Numbered from the stretch's first letter, positions 29,039 to 46,251 are shown. The stretch: 64,000 nt of DNA from Sphingosinicella soli (GCF_014199685.1 NZ_JACHNZ010000009.1:36094-100093); one strand, 5' to 3'. Notes: generated from the letters alone by a model not told the origin. Made by a program: numbers and translations.

Positions 29039-31006
29039 TCAGGAATTTACAGTGTGCTTGAACAGAAAGTCGGCGGGATCGGCCTTTCGCGTCATGCGCC
29101 AGAAGGCATCGTTCCGCCACGGTGTGATCGCAACGATGCGCCCGCGCGTGTTGCGATACCAGTTTTCCGTGCCGGGATGCGTCCACACCAGCTTTTCGTG
29201 GGCCGCGTCCACCCGATCCGAATAGTCCGCGTAGACCTGCTCCTTCACTTCAACTGCGGCCGCGTTCTGCCGGATCATCTCCTCGACGATGCGCAGCGCA
29301 TAATGTGTCTGGTTTTCGATCGACCGGATCATGCTGCCGCCGTGACCCGCCCCGACATTGGGGCCGAGCAGAATGAAGAAGTTCGGAAAGCCGGCGACAA
29401 CCGTACCAAGATAGGCGGCGGCATTGTCGCCGTCCCAAAAATCGCTGAGCACGCGCCCGCCGCGCCCCACAACCTCGTAGGAGCCGAGGACGTTCGCGGC
29501 CTGGAATCCCGTTGCAAGGATCAGGATATCTGCTGAAACACCTTCGCCGCTGTCTGCGACGAGCCTGTCTCCCTGAATTTCGGCAAGCCGCTCGGGGATC
29601 AGACGGACATTGTCCCGCCGAAGCGTGCGATACCAGCCGTTGTCGAGCAGCATGCGCTTCGCGAACGGTGGATAATCGGGCAGAACATGCGGGAGCAGAT
29701 CCTGCCGGTCGCCAAGCTCATCCATCACATAGCGGGTGAAATACTCGCGGTGACCGTCGTTGATCGCGTTCACCGCACGCGCGGGATCGTGCCAATCGGG
29801 GTCTCTGAACAGCGTTCCGTGCACCCTGTCGTTGAACGTCCACGACAGCCGCTGTTCGTACCACGCCCTGTAGAGCGGCACGACCTGAAGGAGATAGCGC
29901 ACCCCCTCCGGAACCGGCTTCCTGAACTGCGGAAACGGCGCGGCCCACTGCTTCGAGCGCGCAAAAATCGTGAGTTCCGCGACGCTCCCGGCGATGGCGG
30001 GGACCACCTGCATGGCCGACGCGCCATTGCCGACCACCGCGACGCGCTTGCCCGATACATCCAGATCTTCCGGCCAGTCCGACGTGTGAACCACGCGGCC
30101 CGTGAACCCCTCCAGCCCCGGAATCTTCGGAACGAGCGGCGTGTTCAGAATGCCCACGGCGCTGAAGATGATGTCCGCGTGGTGATATTCGGTCTGCCCG
30201 CCCTTGTTGGTGACGGTGACCTTCCAGCGGTTCTCGCTTTCGATCCATTCAGCTTTCTGCACCGACGTTTCGAAACTGACGCGGCCTTCGAGGCCGTGCT
30301 CCCGCGCCGTATCGACGAGATAGGACGAAATCTCGTCGCGAAGCGGAAAATACTTGGACCAGTCGGCGCCGCGAAATGAAAATGTGTAAGTGAGGTTCGG
30401 CGTGTCGACGCCGCAGCCGGGATACCGGTTTTCCCACCATGTGCCGCCGAACTGCGTGTTTTTTTCGAAGATCCGGCAGTCTATGCCCATCGCAGCGAGA
30501 TTGATCGCCGCGCATATTCCCGATACGCCCGCGCCGATGACAATCGCGCTCAGCGGCCTCGGCGGCACGGGCGCCGGCATTTCGTCTTCCAGCCGCATCG
30601 CCGAAGCGACGACGTCACCATATTCGGGCGGAACATCTTCGACCATCGCAATGCTCAGCATGCGCGCGAGTTCGGCATTTCCCGGACGCGGCAAGACGAA
30701 GTCCCGCCCGTTCAACCACCCGACTATCGCATCGTAGGCGGCATCCCGAATCTGCTGTTGAATGTCTTCAGGCAGCCCGGCCGAATCATTATCGTCGAGA
30801 CCCTTGCCACGCCTCGGCACAAACGGCTCAGCCAGCCACTTCGCCTCTCCTGTCATCTGGTAAAGGCACATGAGGAGCGACGGAATATTGCCTTGATCGA
30901 CGCCCGCGCGAAGCCGGACGAGATCGACGGCTGTGTCCGCTGAAGGCCTGTCGGTGATCTTTTCCAATCTCGCGTTCTCCCACTGCACGGCACCACGATC
31001 CCGCAC
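29039..31006 (-). CDS. Type I Baeyer-Villiger monooxygenase, 4-hydroxyacetophenone-monooxygenase-like
   Basis: This is an FAD/NADPH enzyme that inserts oxygen next to a ketone. Residues ~25-145 form the extra N-terminal region seen in 4-hydroxyacetophenone monooxygenase. VIGAGVSG (157-163) binds FAD, the Baeyer-Villiger fingerprint FTGRVVHTSDWP is at 301-312, and VVGNGAS (324-330) binds NADPH. The total of 655 residues is close to the 640 of that enzyme. The start is uncertain: GTG at 31006 has no good ribosome site, while TTG at 30967 follows GGGAG at a proper distance. The gene has its own promoter region with two operators. The natural substrate may be an aryl, cyclic or side-chain ketone. 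Confidence 0.92.
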   Translation of the reverse strand: MRDRGAVQWENARLEKITDRPSADTAVDLVRLRAGVDQGNIPSLLMCLYQMTGEAKWLAEPFVPRRGKGLDDNDSAGLPEDIQQQIRDAAYDAIVGWLNGRDFVLPRPGNAELARMLSIAMVEDVPPEYGDVVASAMRLEDEMPAPVPPRPLSAIVIGAGVSGICAAINLAAMGIDCRIFEKNTQFGGTWWENRYPGCGVDTPNLTYTFSFRGADWSKYFPLRDEISSYLVDTAREHGLEGRVSFETSVQKAEWIESENRWKVTVTNKGGQTEYHHADIIFSAVGILNTPLVPKIPGLEGFTGRVVHTSDWPEDLDVSGKRVAVVGNGASAMQVVPAIAGSVAELTIFARSKQWAAPFPQFRKPVPEGVRYLLQVVPLYRAWYEQRLSWTFNDRVHGTLFRDPDWHDPARAVNAINDGHREYFTRYVMDELGDRQDLLPHVLPDYPPFAKRMLLDNGWYRTLRRDNVRLIPERLAEIQGDRLVADSGEGVSADILILATGFQAANVLGSYEVVGRGGRVLSDFWDGDNAAAYLGTVVAGFPNFFILLGPNVGAGHGGSMIRSIENQTHYALRIVEEMIRQNAAAVEVKEQVYADYSDRVDAAHEKLVWTHPGTENWYRNTRGRIVAITPWRNDAFWRMTRKADPADFLFKHTVNS

Positions 31007-31017
31007 ATGATTTTATC

Positions 31018-31029
31018 TACTCTTGAGTA
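31018..31029. promoter_or_regulatory. Island operator 5 at the monooxygenase promoter
   Basis: TACTCTTGAGTA has 5-bp perfect arms around TT and is flanked by TA on the upstream side. On the minus strand a TTGACA hexamer (31039-31044) lies just before it and a TAGATA follows, so the operator would sit within a promoter core. Confidence 0.7.
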
Positions 31030-31083
31030 TAACAATGTGTCAATGCTGAACACGAGGCGGACGGCCGCACGTGTAAAATTATA

Positions 31084-31095
31084 TACTTTACAGTA
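31084..31095. promoter_or_regulatory. Island operator 6, upstream of the monooxygenase promoter
   Basis: TACTTTACAGTA within TATACT...AGTATA is the most extended copy, with 6-bp arms. It is 66 bases from operator 5, about the spacing of operators 1 and 2. No divergent gene starts here, so it may serve cooperative or looped binding. Confidence 0.65.
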
Positions 31096-31171
31096 TAATC
31101 TTGCCCCGAATGAACCGGGTGCGCCGCGCACCTTCAAGGCGTCGGCAACCGTCGATTGTTGGAGAACTTGC

Positions 31172-32566
31172 CTACCGGCCCGGGGCGAGCATCGTTTCGG
31201 GGCGGACGAGGGCGCGGAAGCGTTTTTCGTCGATGAGGCCGAGCGCTGTTGCGGCTTCCAGCAGGGTCAGCCCGTGCGTGTGCGCGTGCTTGGCGATGGC
31301 GGCGGCATTGTCGTAGCCGATCTCCGGCGCGAGCGCCGTCACCAGCATCAGCGAGCGATCGACGAGATCGGCGATGCGGTCGCGGTTCGGTTCGATCCCG
31401 GCCACGCAGCGATCGGCGAAGCTGACGGACGCGTCGGCGATGAGGCGAATGGACTGCAGCACGTTGTACGCGATCACGGGCTTGAAGACGTTCAGCTCCA
31501 GATGCCCCTGCGCGCCGCCCACCGTGACGGCGACGTGATTGCCCATCACCTGCGCGGCAACCATCGTCAGCGCCTCGGCCTGCGTGGGGTTGACCTTTCC
31601 CGGCATGATCGAGCTGCCGGGCTCGTTTTCCGGGAGTGCAAGCTCGCCGAGCCCCGAACGCGGGCCCGAGCCGAGCAGGCGGATGTCGCTGGCGATCTTG
31701 TTGAGGCTGACCGCAAGCACGTTGAGCGCGCCCGACAGCTCCACCATCGTATCGTGCGTGGCGAGCGCTTCGAACCTGTTGGGCGCAGGCTCGAAGGGCA
31801 GCCCCGAAAGCCGCGCGAGTTCCTTTGCAACGGCCTGCGCGAACCCTTCCGGGCTGTTGAGCCCGGTGCCGACCGCCGTGCCGCCCTGCGCCAGCCGGTA
31901 GAGCCGCGGCAGCACCGCCTCCACGCGCGCGATGCCGTCTGTCAGCTGCTGCGCGTAGCCGGAAAATTCCTGCCCCAGCGTGACCGGTGTCGCATCCTGA
32001 AGATGCGTGCGGCCGATCTTCACGATATCGGCGAACGCCTCCGCCTTCGCCGCGAGCGCCGCCTGCAGGTGCGCAAGCGCCGGGATCAGGCGTTCGTTCA
32101 CCTCGCGCGCGGCGGCAACGTGCATCGCGGTGGGGAACGTGTCGTTGGAGCTTTGCGAGGCGTTGACGTGATCGTTGGGGTGGATCGGCACCTTGCCGCC
32201 GCGCGTGCCCGTGAGAATCTCGTTGGCGCGGCCGGCAATGACCTCGTTGGCGTTCATGTTGCTCTGCGTGCCGGAGCCGGTCTGCCAGACGACGAGCGGA
32301 AACTGATCGTCGCGCGTGCCTGCCGCGACCTCGGCGGCGGCCTCCATGATCGCGGGGGCGAGATTGTTGTCGAGCGCGCCGAGTTCGGCGTTCACGAAGG
32401 CTGCGGCCTGCTTGATGAGCCCGAGTGCGCGCACCAGCGGCACGGGCATGCGCTCGCCGCCGATGGGGAAATTGCCGATGGAGCGCTGCGTCTGCGCGCC
32501 CCAGTAGGCGGACGCGGGCACCTCGATCGGCCCGAAACTGTCTGTTTCCAGGCGCGTGCCGGTCAT
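31172..32566 (-). CDS. fumC: Class II fumarate hydratase FumC
   Basis: This 464-residue enzyme of the citric acid cycle hydrates fumarate to malate. The class II signature [13 protein letters not shown] is at about residue 315. [19 protein letters not shown] and [18 protein letters not shown] are the conserved active-site segments. It does not need an iron-sulfur cluster. The ATG at 32566 overlaps the sspB stop by 4 bases, so it is read from the sspB side. Confidence 0.96.
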   Translation of the reverse strand: MTGTRLETDSFGPIEVPASAYWGAQTQRSIGNFPIGGERMPVPLVRALGLIKQAAAFVNAELGALDNNLAPAIMEAAAEVAAGTRDDQFPLVVWQTGSGTQSNMNANEVIAGRANEILTGTRGGKVPIHPNDHVNASQSSNDTFPTAMHVAAAREVNERLIPALAHLQAALAAKAEAFADIVKIGRTHLQDATPVTLGQEFSGYAQQLTDGIARVEAVLPRLYRLAQGGTAVGTGLNSPEGFAQAVAKELARLSGLPFEPAPNRFEALATHDTMVELSGALNVLAVSLNKIASDIRLLGSGPRSGLGELALPENEPGSSIMPGKVNPTQAEALTMVAAQVMGNHVAVTVGGAQGHLELNVFKPVIAYNVLQSIRLIADASVSFADRCVAGIEPNRDRIADLVDRSLMLVTALAPEIGYDNAAAIAKHAHTHGLTLLEAATALGLIDEKRFRALVRPETMLAPGR

Positions 32567-33036
32567 TTCTTCCGGAAGGCGTCGAGCGTCACCACGTTCG
32601 AACCGTCGCCGCTCTCGGGCGGCGCCGCGTCGGGTTCGGGCTCCGGCGCGGGCGGCGTGACGCCGTCGGGCGTCGGGAACTGCAGCGCGAACTCGACGGA
32701 GGGATCGTGAAAGCCGGTGATCGCCGAATAGGGTATCGAAAGTTTGGTCGGCACCTGGTTGAACGAGAGGCCGATTTCGAAGTGCTCGCGGCCGATGTTC
32801 AGATCCCAGTAGCGGTGCTGGATGACGATCGTCATCTCGTCGGGATAACGCTGGCGAAGGTGCGCAGGGATTTCCACCCCCGGCGCAGTCGTTTTGAAGG
32901 CGATGTAGAAGTGATGGTTGCCGGGCAGGCCGCCATCGGCCTCCACCCGCTTCAGAACGCCGTACACCACGCCGCGCAGGGCATCCTGCACGATCTCGTC
33001 GTACGGGATCAGGCTTTCGGGAGTTTCGGCGTTCAT
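32563..33036 (-). CDS. sspB: SspB family ClpXP adaptor (alphaproteobacterial type)
   Basis: This 157-residue protein is taken from the ATG at 33036, which follows GAAGAGGG. Residues ~5-115 form the SspB fold ([19 protein letters not shown], then [20 protein letters not shown] and [14 protein letters not shown]). A Pro/Glu/Asp-rich linker leads to the C-terminal [10 protein letters not shown] tail, the kind of segment that docks on the ClpX N-domain. SspB binds ssrA-tagged proteins and hands them to ClpXP. The tmRNA gene that encodes that tag lies directly upstream on the same strand. Confidence 0.92.
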   Translation of the reverse strand: MNAETPESLIPYDEIVQDALRGVVYGVLKRVEADGGLPGNHHFYIAFKTTAPGVEIPAHLRQRYPDEMTIVIQHRYWDLNIGREHFEIGLSFNQVPTKLSIPYSAITGFHDPSVEFALQFPTPDGVTPPAPEPEPDAAPPESGDGSNVVTLDAFRKK

Positions 33037-33116
33037 GCGGCCCTCTTCGTCACAAGGGCACTTGGTGGCGCGGCGCCGCGGCGCGGTCAAGCCCGAGCTT
33101 GCGGGAACGTGAAAGT

Positions 33117-33468
33117 GGGGAGCTTCTGTTGCCCGGCGCTCCCCGTGCCGCTGGTGTCCGCTTCTGTTGCCCGGTGCGGCCCGAACCGCGCTAAGCCTTG
33201 TAACCTGTTCCCCGAAGGGCTTCAGTTACGCAGCGATCGCGAATGCCTCGTTATCGTTGGCATTTGTAGGTTTTGAACGGTTTTGCGGCGCATTCAGGCC
33301 GGGCAAAGAAAACCGTCTTTCAGCACACGTCGATCCTAGTTCGGCCCCATGTCCGGACAGGCTGGTTATGCCTGCCCGGTGAATTGGTGGAGCCGCCGGG
33401 TACCGCCCCCGGGTCCGCTGTACCTATTTCACGGCATCATTTATCGCCATAGCCGTCCGAAGACGGCA
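33117..33468 (-). ncRNA. ssrA: tmRNA, circularly permuted two-piece form (ssrA)
   Basis: On the minus strand the acceptor piece comes first. A GCCGTC-TTCG-GACGGC hairpin (33452-33467) is followed by a T-arm-like GGACCCGGGGGCGGTACCC and an encoded ...GGCTCCACCA ending at 33385. A short spacer then leads to the coding piece, whose 5' end is GGGGCCGAAC at 33348. The tag frame begins with resume codon GCC at 33261 and ends at TAA (33226-33228), encoding ANDNEAFAIAA. Two copies of CCGGGCAACAGAAGC follow in the pseudoknot region, and a GGGGAGC/GCTCCCC hairpin (33117-33144) closes the unit. A possible promoter TTCAAA-17-TATATG lies just upstream. Exact processed ends are not determined by sequence. 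Confidence 0.92.
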
Positions 33469-33483
33469 ACACCCATATAGACG

Positions 33484-34656
33484 CTATCGCCGCGCTTTTG
33501 AAGAGTGCCGTGCAACAATCGTGCGATAGCGCTGCAAAAGGGCACCGTTGATCGTGTCCCAGTCGAAACGTCTGCTGATTTCCCGCCCCGCATTTCCGGC
33601 AGCGATGCGCGCCTGCGGGTGCGCGATGTAGTGGGCAAGCGCATCCGCCGATTCGTGCACGTCGTCGGGCGTGGTGAGGCGTCCGTTGAGGCCGTGCGTG
33701 ACGAGGCTGAGGCTTCCGGTCGCGCGCGCGGCGACGACGGGAAGCCCGCTCGCCATCGCTTCGAGCGTCACATTGCCGAAGGTCTCGGTGGACGACGGGT
33801 TGAACATGACGTCCGCCGAGGCATAAGCGCGCGCGAGCGCCTCGCCCGCCTGAAACCCGAGAAAAATGCCCTGCGGCGCCTGCACCTCGATCCAGGGCCG
33901 CGCAGGGCCGTCTCCGACGAACAGCGCCTTGTAGGGCACGCCGCGCGCATCGAGTTCCGAAAGCGTCGCCGCGAACGTGTCGAGGCCTTTTTCAAGCACC
34001 AGACGGCCCACGAACAGAATCACCGCCTCTTCGTCGGCGATGCCGAGACTGCGGCGCCAGTCCGTATCGCGGCGGTCCGGGCGGTAGATTTCGCCGTCGA
34101 TGCCCCGGCTCCAGATATGCACATTGCGGCTCATGCGCTGGTCCGTCAGCACCGCCGCCATGCTTTCCGAAGGCGCGTAGATTTCGACGCAGCGACGGTA
34201 GAGACGGCGGAGCAGCGTTTCGATCACCGTCTGCATCCAGTGCATGCGGTAGTACCGGAAATAAGTCTCGAAGCGTGTGTGGACCGACGCCACCGCCGGC
34301 TTGCCGCGCGCGCGCGCCCACGCAACCGCGCGATGCCCGATGATATCGGGTGAGGCGATGTGAACGATGTGCGGATCGAAGGCCTTCAGATCCGCCTTCA
34401 CGCCGCCGATGCCGAAACCCAGCCGATATTCGCCGCGCCCCGGAATCGGCACGGACGGAATCGAAACCAGATCGCCGGTGGGCTCGAACGCCGGGTTTTC
34501 GATGGTCGGCGCATAGATTCGCACCGCGACCCCCTGCCGCAGCAGATAGCCGACCAGGCGGTTCAGCGCCTGATTGGCGCCGTCCCTCACATAATTGTAG
34601 TTGCCCGAAAACAGGGCGACCCTGAGATCGCTGCTAGGCAATATGTCGCTCCGCAT
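33484..34656 (-). CDS. GT4-family glycosyltransferase
   Basis: This 390-residue GT-B fold enzyme has the N-terminal domain at ~10-190 (VALFSGNYNYVRDGANQALNRL, VHIASPDIIGHRAV, VASVHTRFETYFRYY). The C-terminal nucleotide-sugar domain contains VILFVGRLVLEKGL and FNPSSTETFGNVTLEAMASGLPVVAA, the last holding the E-x7-E motif. The pattern resembles alpha-mannosyl- or glucosyltransferases acting on membrane lipids or glycolipids. Donor and acceptor cannot be fixed. It is read toward ssrA, whose promoter probably overlaps its 3' end. Confidence 0.9.
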   Translation of the reverse strand: MRSDILPSSDLRVALFSGNYNYVRDGANQALNRLVGYLLRQGVAVRIYAPTIENPAFEPTGDLVSIPSVPIPGRGEYRLGFGIGGVKADLKAFDPHIVHIASPDIIGHRAVAWARARGKPAVASVHTRFETYFRYYRMHWMQTVIETLLRRLYRRCVEIYAPSESMAAVLTDQRMSRNVHIWSRGIDGEIYRPDRRDTDWRRSLGIADEEAVILFVGRLVLEKGLDTFAATLSELDARGVPYKALFVGDGPARPWIEVQAPQGIFLGFQAGEALARAYASADVMFNPSSTETFGNVTLEAMASGLPVVAARATGSLSLVTHGLNGRLTTPDDVHESADALAHYIAHPQARIAAGNAGREISRRFDWDTINGALLQRYRTIVARHSSKARR

Positions 34657-34822
34657 CGTGAACGTGCCGGACGTTAGTCGATCCGCGGAGCAAATTCCAA
34701 CAAAGGCACATGAATTTCAGCAGGCTCCGTGTTCGCCCGCCTTTCAGCCCTTGGGCGCCGTGATGCAACCCCGAAAGTCACATCGGACCGGCAGGTGAGG
34801 GATGCAGGCAACAGTGCGCCGT

Positions 34823-34969
34823 TCAATCCCTGCGGTCGCTGTTCTCGTCGCTGTCTTGGGCGTCTTCACTGAAATCGATACGGTTCAGCGAGCGCTTGCC
34901 CGGCGCCGGCGGGGCCAGCAAGGCGACGAAGAGCAGCGCGCCGACTGCGCCCGCGACCCACCAGAGCAT
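34823..34969 (-). CDS. Small single-span membrane protein, hypothetical
   Basis: This 48-residue frame begins at an ATG preceded by GGAGGTCGGGCT, a strong ribosome site. One hydrophobic segment (MLWWVAGAVGALLFVALLA) is followed by a charged tail rich in Asp, Glu, Ser and Arg. No family is recognised. It sits alone between rpoC and the glycosyltransferase gene. Confidence 0.55.
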   Translation of the reverse strand: MLWWVAGAVGALLFVALLAPPAPGKRSLNRIDFSEDAQDSDENSDRRD

Positions 34970-35120
34970 AGCCCGACCTCCAAATCCCCGTGTCCCATGA
35001 TGAGACACGCACGGATCGTGCCATCCTGACCGCAGGGCGGAAATCCGACCTTCCCGCTCCGCCCGGCCAGGCGTTGCCGGAGGCGGTGTAAAGCACGCCG
35101 ACGTATCCGCCCTGAAACGA

Positions 35121-35154
35121 CAAGGGCCCCGCCGGTTTCCCGGCGAGGCCCTTG
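35121..35154 (-). terminator. Terminator downstream of rpoC
   Basis: CAAGGGCCCCGCCGG and CCGGCGAGGCCCTTG pair over about 14 bp with a short loop, 23 bases after the rpoC stop codon. The following minus-strand bases are only moderately T-rich (TCGTTTC). Confidence 0.75.
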
Positions 35155-35176
35155 TTCATCAAACAGGCTTCAGGCC

Positions 35177-39352
<4,176 letters not shown>

Positions 39353-39422
39353 ACCGCCTCCGAATTTCTGCCCCGCGCCAATCGGCGCAGGCGGATGAGG
39401 AAACCGCTTCCGGCCCTCACGA

Positions 39423-39446
39423 CCCTCCCCCGCAAGCGGGAGAGGG
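39423..39446. repeat. Short GC palindrome between rpoB and rpoC
   Basis: CCCTCCCCCGC and GCGGGAGAGGG form an imperfect inverted repeat around AA. Closely similar CCCCTCCCC-type palindromes occur at 7586-7607 and near 47455-47477, so it looks like a dispersed intergenic repeat. Confidence 0.5.
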
Positions 39447-39455
39447 AGAGATCAT

Positions 39456-43595
<4,140 letters not shown>

Positions 43596-43641
43596 GCTGT
43601 TTGTCGCCCTTGCTCTTCAAATGTCGTCAGGCGCTGACACG

Positions 43642-43685
43642 AAAAAAGCCGCAGGCTCTCCCACATTCGAGAGAACCGCAGCTTT
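43642..43685 (-). terminator. Intrinsic terminator or attenuator upstream of rpoB
   Basis: On the minus strand AAAGCTGCGG...CTCTC pairs with GAGAG...TGCGGC and is followed by six T's (43642-43647). It sits 137 bases beyond the transporter stop and 46 bases before the rpoB start. It may end the transporter message or attenuate read-through into rpoBC. The rest of 43596-43821 shows nothing recognisable. Confidence 0.75.
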
Positions 43686-43821
43686 CCGCATCAAGCCGCA
43701 GCCGATCCATTCGTACGATGCGCTGCGCGAAGGCACATCATTTCCCGAAAGGCTGTGGAAGGAAGCGGGATATAGGAGCCGCAGGCGGCGCTGTCAAACC
43801 CTGTCGTGCGAACCCGCTTCG

Positions 43822-44880
43822 TCAGGCAGACGTCCAGCCCGACCTGCGGCCCGCCGCGACGATTTCCCACACGGCCATGAACAGCGCGGCGATCACCGGG
43901 CCGATGACGATGCCGTTGAGCCCGAACAGCTCGATGCCGCCGAGCGTCGAGATCAGCACGATATAGTCGGGCATCCGCGCATCGCGCCCGACAAGGATGG
44001 GGCGCAGGATATTGTCGATGAGGCCGATGACGAAAATGCCGCAGAACACAAGCACGACGCCCTGCCAGACCGCCCCGGTGACGAACAGATAGATCGCCAC
44101 CGGCACCCAGACGAGCCCCGTTCCGACCGCCGGCAGCAGCGACAGGAAGCCCATCAGCACGCCCCAGAGAACTGCCGCCTGGATGCCCAGGCTCCAGAAG
44201 ACCACGCCGCCCACCGCGCCCTGCACGATCGCGACGATGATGCTGCCCTTCACCGTCGCGCGGATGACGGTGACGAACTTGGTCATCAGCGCATTGCGCT
44301 GCGCGGGGTGCAGCGGCATCGAACCCCGCAGCTTTTCAACGATGGCATCGCCGTCGCGCAGCAGGAAGAAGGTCAGGTACAGCATCACGCCGAGCCCGAC
44401 GAGGAAACCGAACGTGCGCTGGCCGATCACCACGGTTTGCGCGGCCAGCACCTGAAAGCTGTCGGCGATGCCGTCGGCCGCCTTTTCGCGAATGGCGCTG
44501 ATATTGCCGAGGCCGAGGCGGCGGAGCATGGAGATCGCCCAATCCGGCAGCAGCGCCTGCACCTGCCGGAAATAGCCGCTCACGTCGATCTGCCCGCTTT
44601 CGATGTGGGTGTAGATCGCCGTGGCTTCCTGCAGCAGGAAAATGCCGAGCGTGATCGCGGGCAGGATGACCATGGCCAGGATCACGAGCAGCGTAAGCAG
44701 CGCGGTGAAGTTCGGACGCCCCGGAAACTTCGCCAGCAGCCGCCGGTTCAGCGGCTCGAAGAGAATGGCGGCGATGAGCGCCCACAAAATCGCGCCGAAG
44801 AACGGCAGCAGCACCCAGGCGAACGCCAGCGATACGATAACGATGAGAGCGAGAAATGTTCTGTCTTCGATCTTGCGCAT
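43822..44880 (-). CDS. AI-2E family transporter (UPF0118)
   Basis: The product is a 352-residue membrane protein taken from the ATG at 44880 (MRKIEDRTFL), with an alternative start at 44916. About eight hydrophobic segments are visible, including LIVIVSLAFAWVLLPFFGAI near the N-terminus and LPAVGTGLVWVPVAIYLFV in the C-terminal half. LIDNILRPILVGRDARMPDYIVLISTLGGI is the family signature. Members export or exchange small molecules such as AI-2, indole or sodium/protons; the cargo here is unknown. The gene is flanked by the rplL terminator and another terminator before rpoB, marking an independent unit within the ribosomal/RNA polymerase cluster. Confidence 0.9.
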   Translation of the reverse strand: MRKIEDRTFLALIVIVSLAFAWVLLPFFGAILWALIAAILFEPLNRRLLAKFPGRPNFTALLTLLVILAMVILPAITLGIFLLQEATAIYTHIESGQIDVSGYFRQVQALLPDWAISMLRRLGLGNISAIREKAADGIADSFQVLAAQTVVIGQRTFGFLVGLGVMLYLTFFLLRDGDAIVEKLRGSMPLHPAQRNALMTKFVTVIRATVKGSIIVAIVQGAVGGVVFWSLGIQAAVLWGVLMGFLSLLPAVGTGLVWVPVAIYLFVTGAVWQGVVLVFCGIFVIGLIDNILRPILVGRDARMPDYIVLISTLGGIELFGLNGIVIGPVIAALFMAVWEIVAAGRRSGWTSA

Positions 44881-44955
44881 GGCTGCCCGCCCGGTCCCTG
44901 TTATCCCAACATACATTAAACGCGCCGTTTGGGAATCGGACGCCTCCGCCGCACG

Positions 44956-44990
44956 AAAAAGGGCGGCCCCTTTCGGAACCGCCCCTTTTT
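44956..44990. terminator. Strong symmetrical terminator after rplL
   Basis: AAAAAGGGCGG and CCGCCCCTTTTT form a stem of about 11 bp around CCCTTTCGGAA. It is followed by five T's in either direction. It lies 19 bases past the rplL stop codon and should end the ribosomal protein message. Confidence 0.85.
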
Positions 44991-45009
44991 GTTCGAAAAG
45001 CCTTGAGGC

Positions 45010-45387
45010 TTACTTGATCTCGACGGTCGCGCCGGCTTCTTCAAGCTGCTTCTTGATCTTCTCGGCTTCTTCCTTGTTCACGCCTTCCTTCACCGGCTTC
45101 GGAGCGCCTTCGACAAGCGCCTTGGCTTCGCCGAGGCCGAGGTTGGTGATGACGCGGACTTCCTTGATGACGTTGATCTTCTTGCCACCGTCGCCGGTGA
45201 GGATCACGTCGAACTCGGTCTTCTCTTCGACCGCCGGGCCGGCGTCGCCGCCGCCGGGGGCTGCCGCAACCGCAACAGCGGCGGCCGCCGAAACGCCCCA
45301 CTTCTCTTCGAGGAGCTTCGCGAGATCCGCGGCTTCGAGAACGGTGAGGGCCGAAAGGTCGTCTACAATCTTCTGAAGGTCTGCCAT
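45010..45387 (-). CDS. rplL: Ribosomal protein bL12 (L7/L12)
   Basis: This 125-residue stalk protein has an N-terminal dimer domain ([20 protein letters not shown]), an Ala/Gly-rich hinge (residues ~35-52), and a C-terminal factor-binding domain with [20 protein letters not shown] and [13 protein letters not shown]. It recruits translation factors to the ribosome. It lies 69 bases after rplJ and is expressed with it. Confidence 0.98.
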   Translation of the reverse strand: MADLQKIVDDLSALTVLEAADLAKLLEEKWGVSAAAAVAVAAAPGGGDAGPAVEEKTEFDVILTGDGGKKINVIKEVRVITNLGLGEAKALVEGAPKPVKEGVNKEEAEKIKKQLEEAGATVEIK

Positions 45388-45456
45388 TTTAAGTCTCCAT
45401 GCGGGCCACGCGGCCCAATGTTTCTGTATTGGTCGAGAACAGCTGTCCGGATTGGC

Positions 45457-45972
45457 TTACGCAGCGTCTTTCACGGCGTAGGCACCCATGACACGCGCAA
45501 GCTGAGCAGCAGGCGCCTGAACGATCTGAACAACCTTGGTCGCCGGCGCATTGAGAAGGCCGATGATCTTGGCGCGCAGTTCGTCAAGCGACGGCAGCGA
45601 TGCCAGTTGCTTGATGCCATTTGCATCGAGGATGGTATCCCCCATGGCACCGCCGACGATTTCCAACTTCTCGTTGGTCTTCGCGAAATCGACGGCAGCC
45701 TTGGCGGCGGCAACGGGATCACTCGACGTTGCCATCGCCGTCGGACCGACCAGCATGTCGCTGATCGCTGCGTACGGCGTACCTTCCAGTGCAATCCGGG
45801 CGAGCTTGTTTTTCGCGACTTTATAGCCCGCGCCCGCCTCGCGCATCTTGCCGCGGAGAGCCGTCACCTGGGCGACGGTAAGGCCGTGGTTGCGCGTAAT
45901 GACGACAACCCCGGTCTCCGAGAAGACACGGTTGAGCGATGCGACGAGCGCCTTTTTTTCAGCGCGATCCAT
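45457..45972 (-). CDS. rplJ: Ribosomal protein uL10
   Basis: This 171-residue protein anchors the L12 stalk on the 50S subunit. MDRAEKKALVASLNRVFSET and VVITRNHGLTVAQVTALRGK begin the rRNA-binding domain, with YKVAKNKLARIALEGT following. The C-terminal helix binds L12 dimers. A CAGGAG ribosome site precedes the ATG. The upstream leader at 45973-46197 is a likely autoregulatory L10-binding RNA. Confidence 0.98.
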   Translation of the reverse strand: MDRAEKKALVASLNRVFSETGVVVITRNHGLTVAQVTALRGKMREAGAGYKVAKNKLARIALEGTPYAAISDMLVGPTAMATSSDPVAAAKAAVDFAKTNEKLEIVGGAMGDTILDANGIKQLASLPSLDELRAKIIGLLNAPATKVVQIVQAPAAQLARVMGAYAVKDAA

Positions 45973-46197
45973 GCTTCACTCCTGGTTTGTCCCTCAGGCG
46001 ATCACTCGCCTTCGGAACGGTTGAGCCGAAATCCCGGACCATTCCGGGGGTCTCGGCCCGTCCGCGGGGTCGTCGACTGCGTGCCGGGCATGGAGCCCTT
46101 CGGCAGACCCGGTTCGCCATCGCACAGCGGAAGCCGGTAAAACTTGTCCCCGTCTCATGCAGGCTGGCGTTTTGAGTTCCCTCTCAGGAACGCCTGC
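45973..46197 (-). promoter_or_regulatory. Probable L10 leader (autoregulatory 5' UTR of rplJL)
   Basis: The minus strand reads GCAGGCG ... CGCCAGCCTGC, then ATGAGACGGGG, followed by two GC-rich hairpins, before the rplJ ribosome site. This long structured leader matches the position and general form of L10 leaders, in which the L10/L12 complex represses its own synthesis. The exact core was not verified against the family model. Confidence 0.5.
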
Positions 46198-46251
46198 AAT
46201 CTCGGACGGTATCTTGAGGCGGCCCGTTTCCGGCCCGCCCCGCGATGCTGT

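Noticed and set aside
46218..46240. GC-rich hairpin after rplA as a terminator
   Set aside because: The stem GGCGGCCCG/CGGCCCGCC is not followed by a T-tract on the minus strand, and rplJL follows as a usual co-expressed unit.
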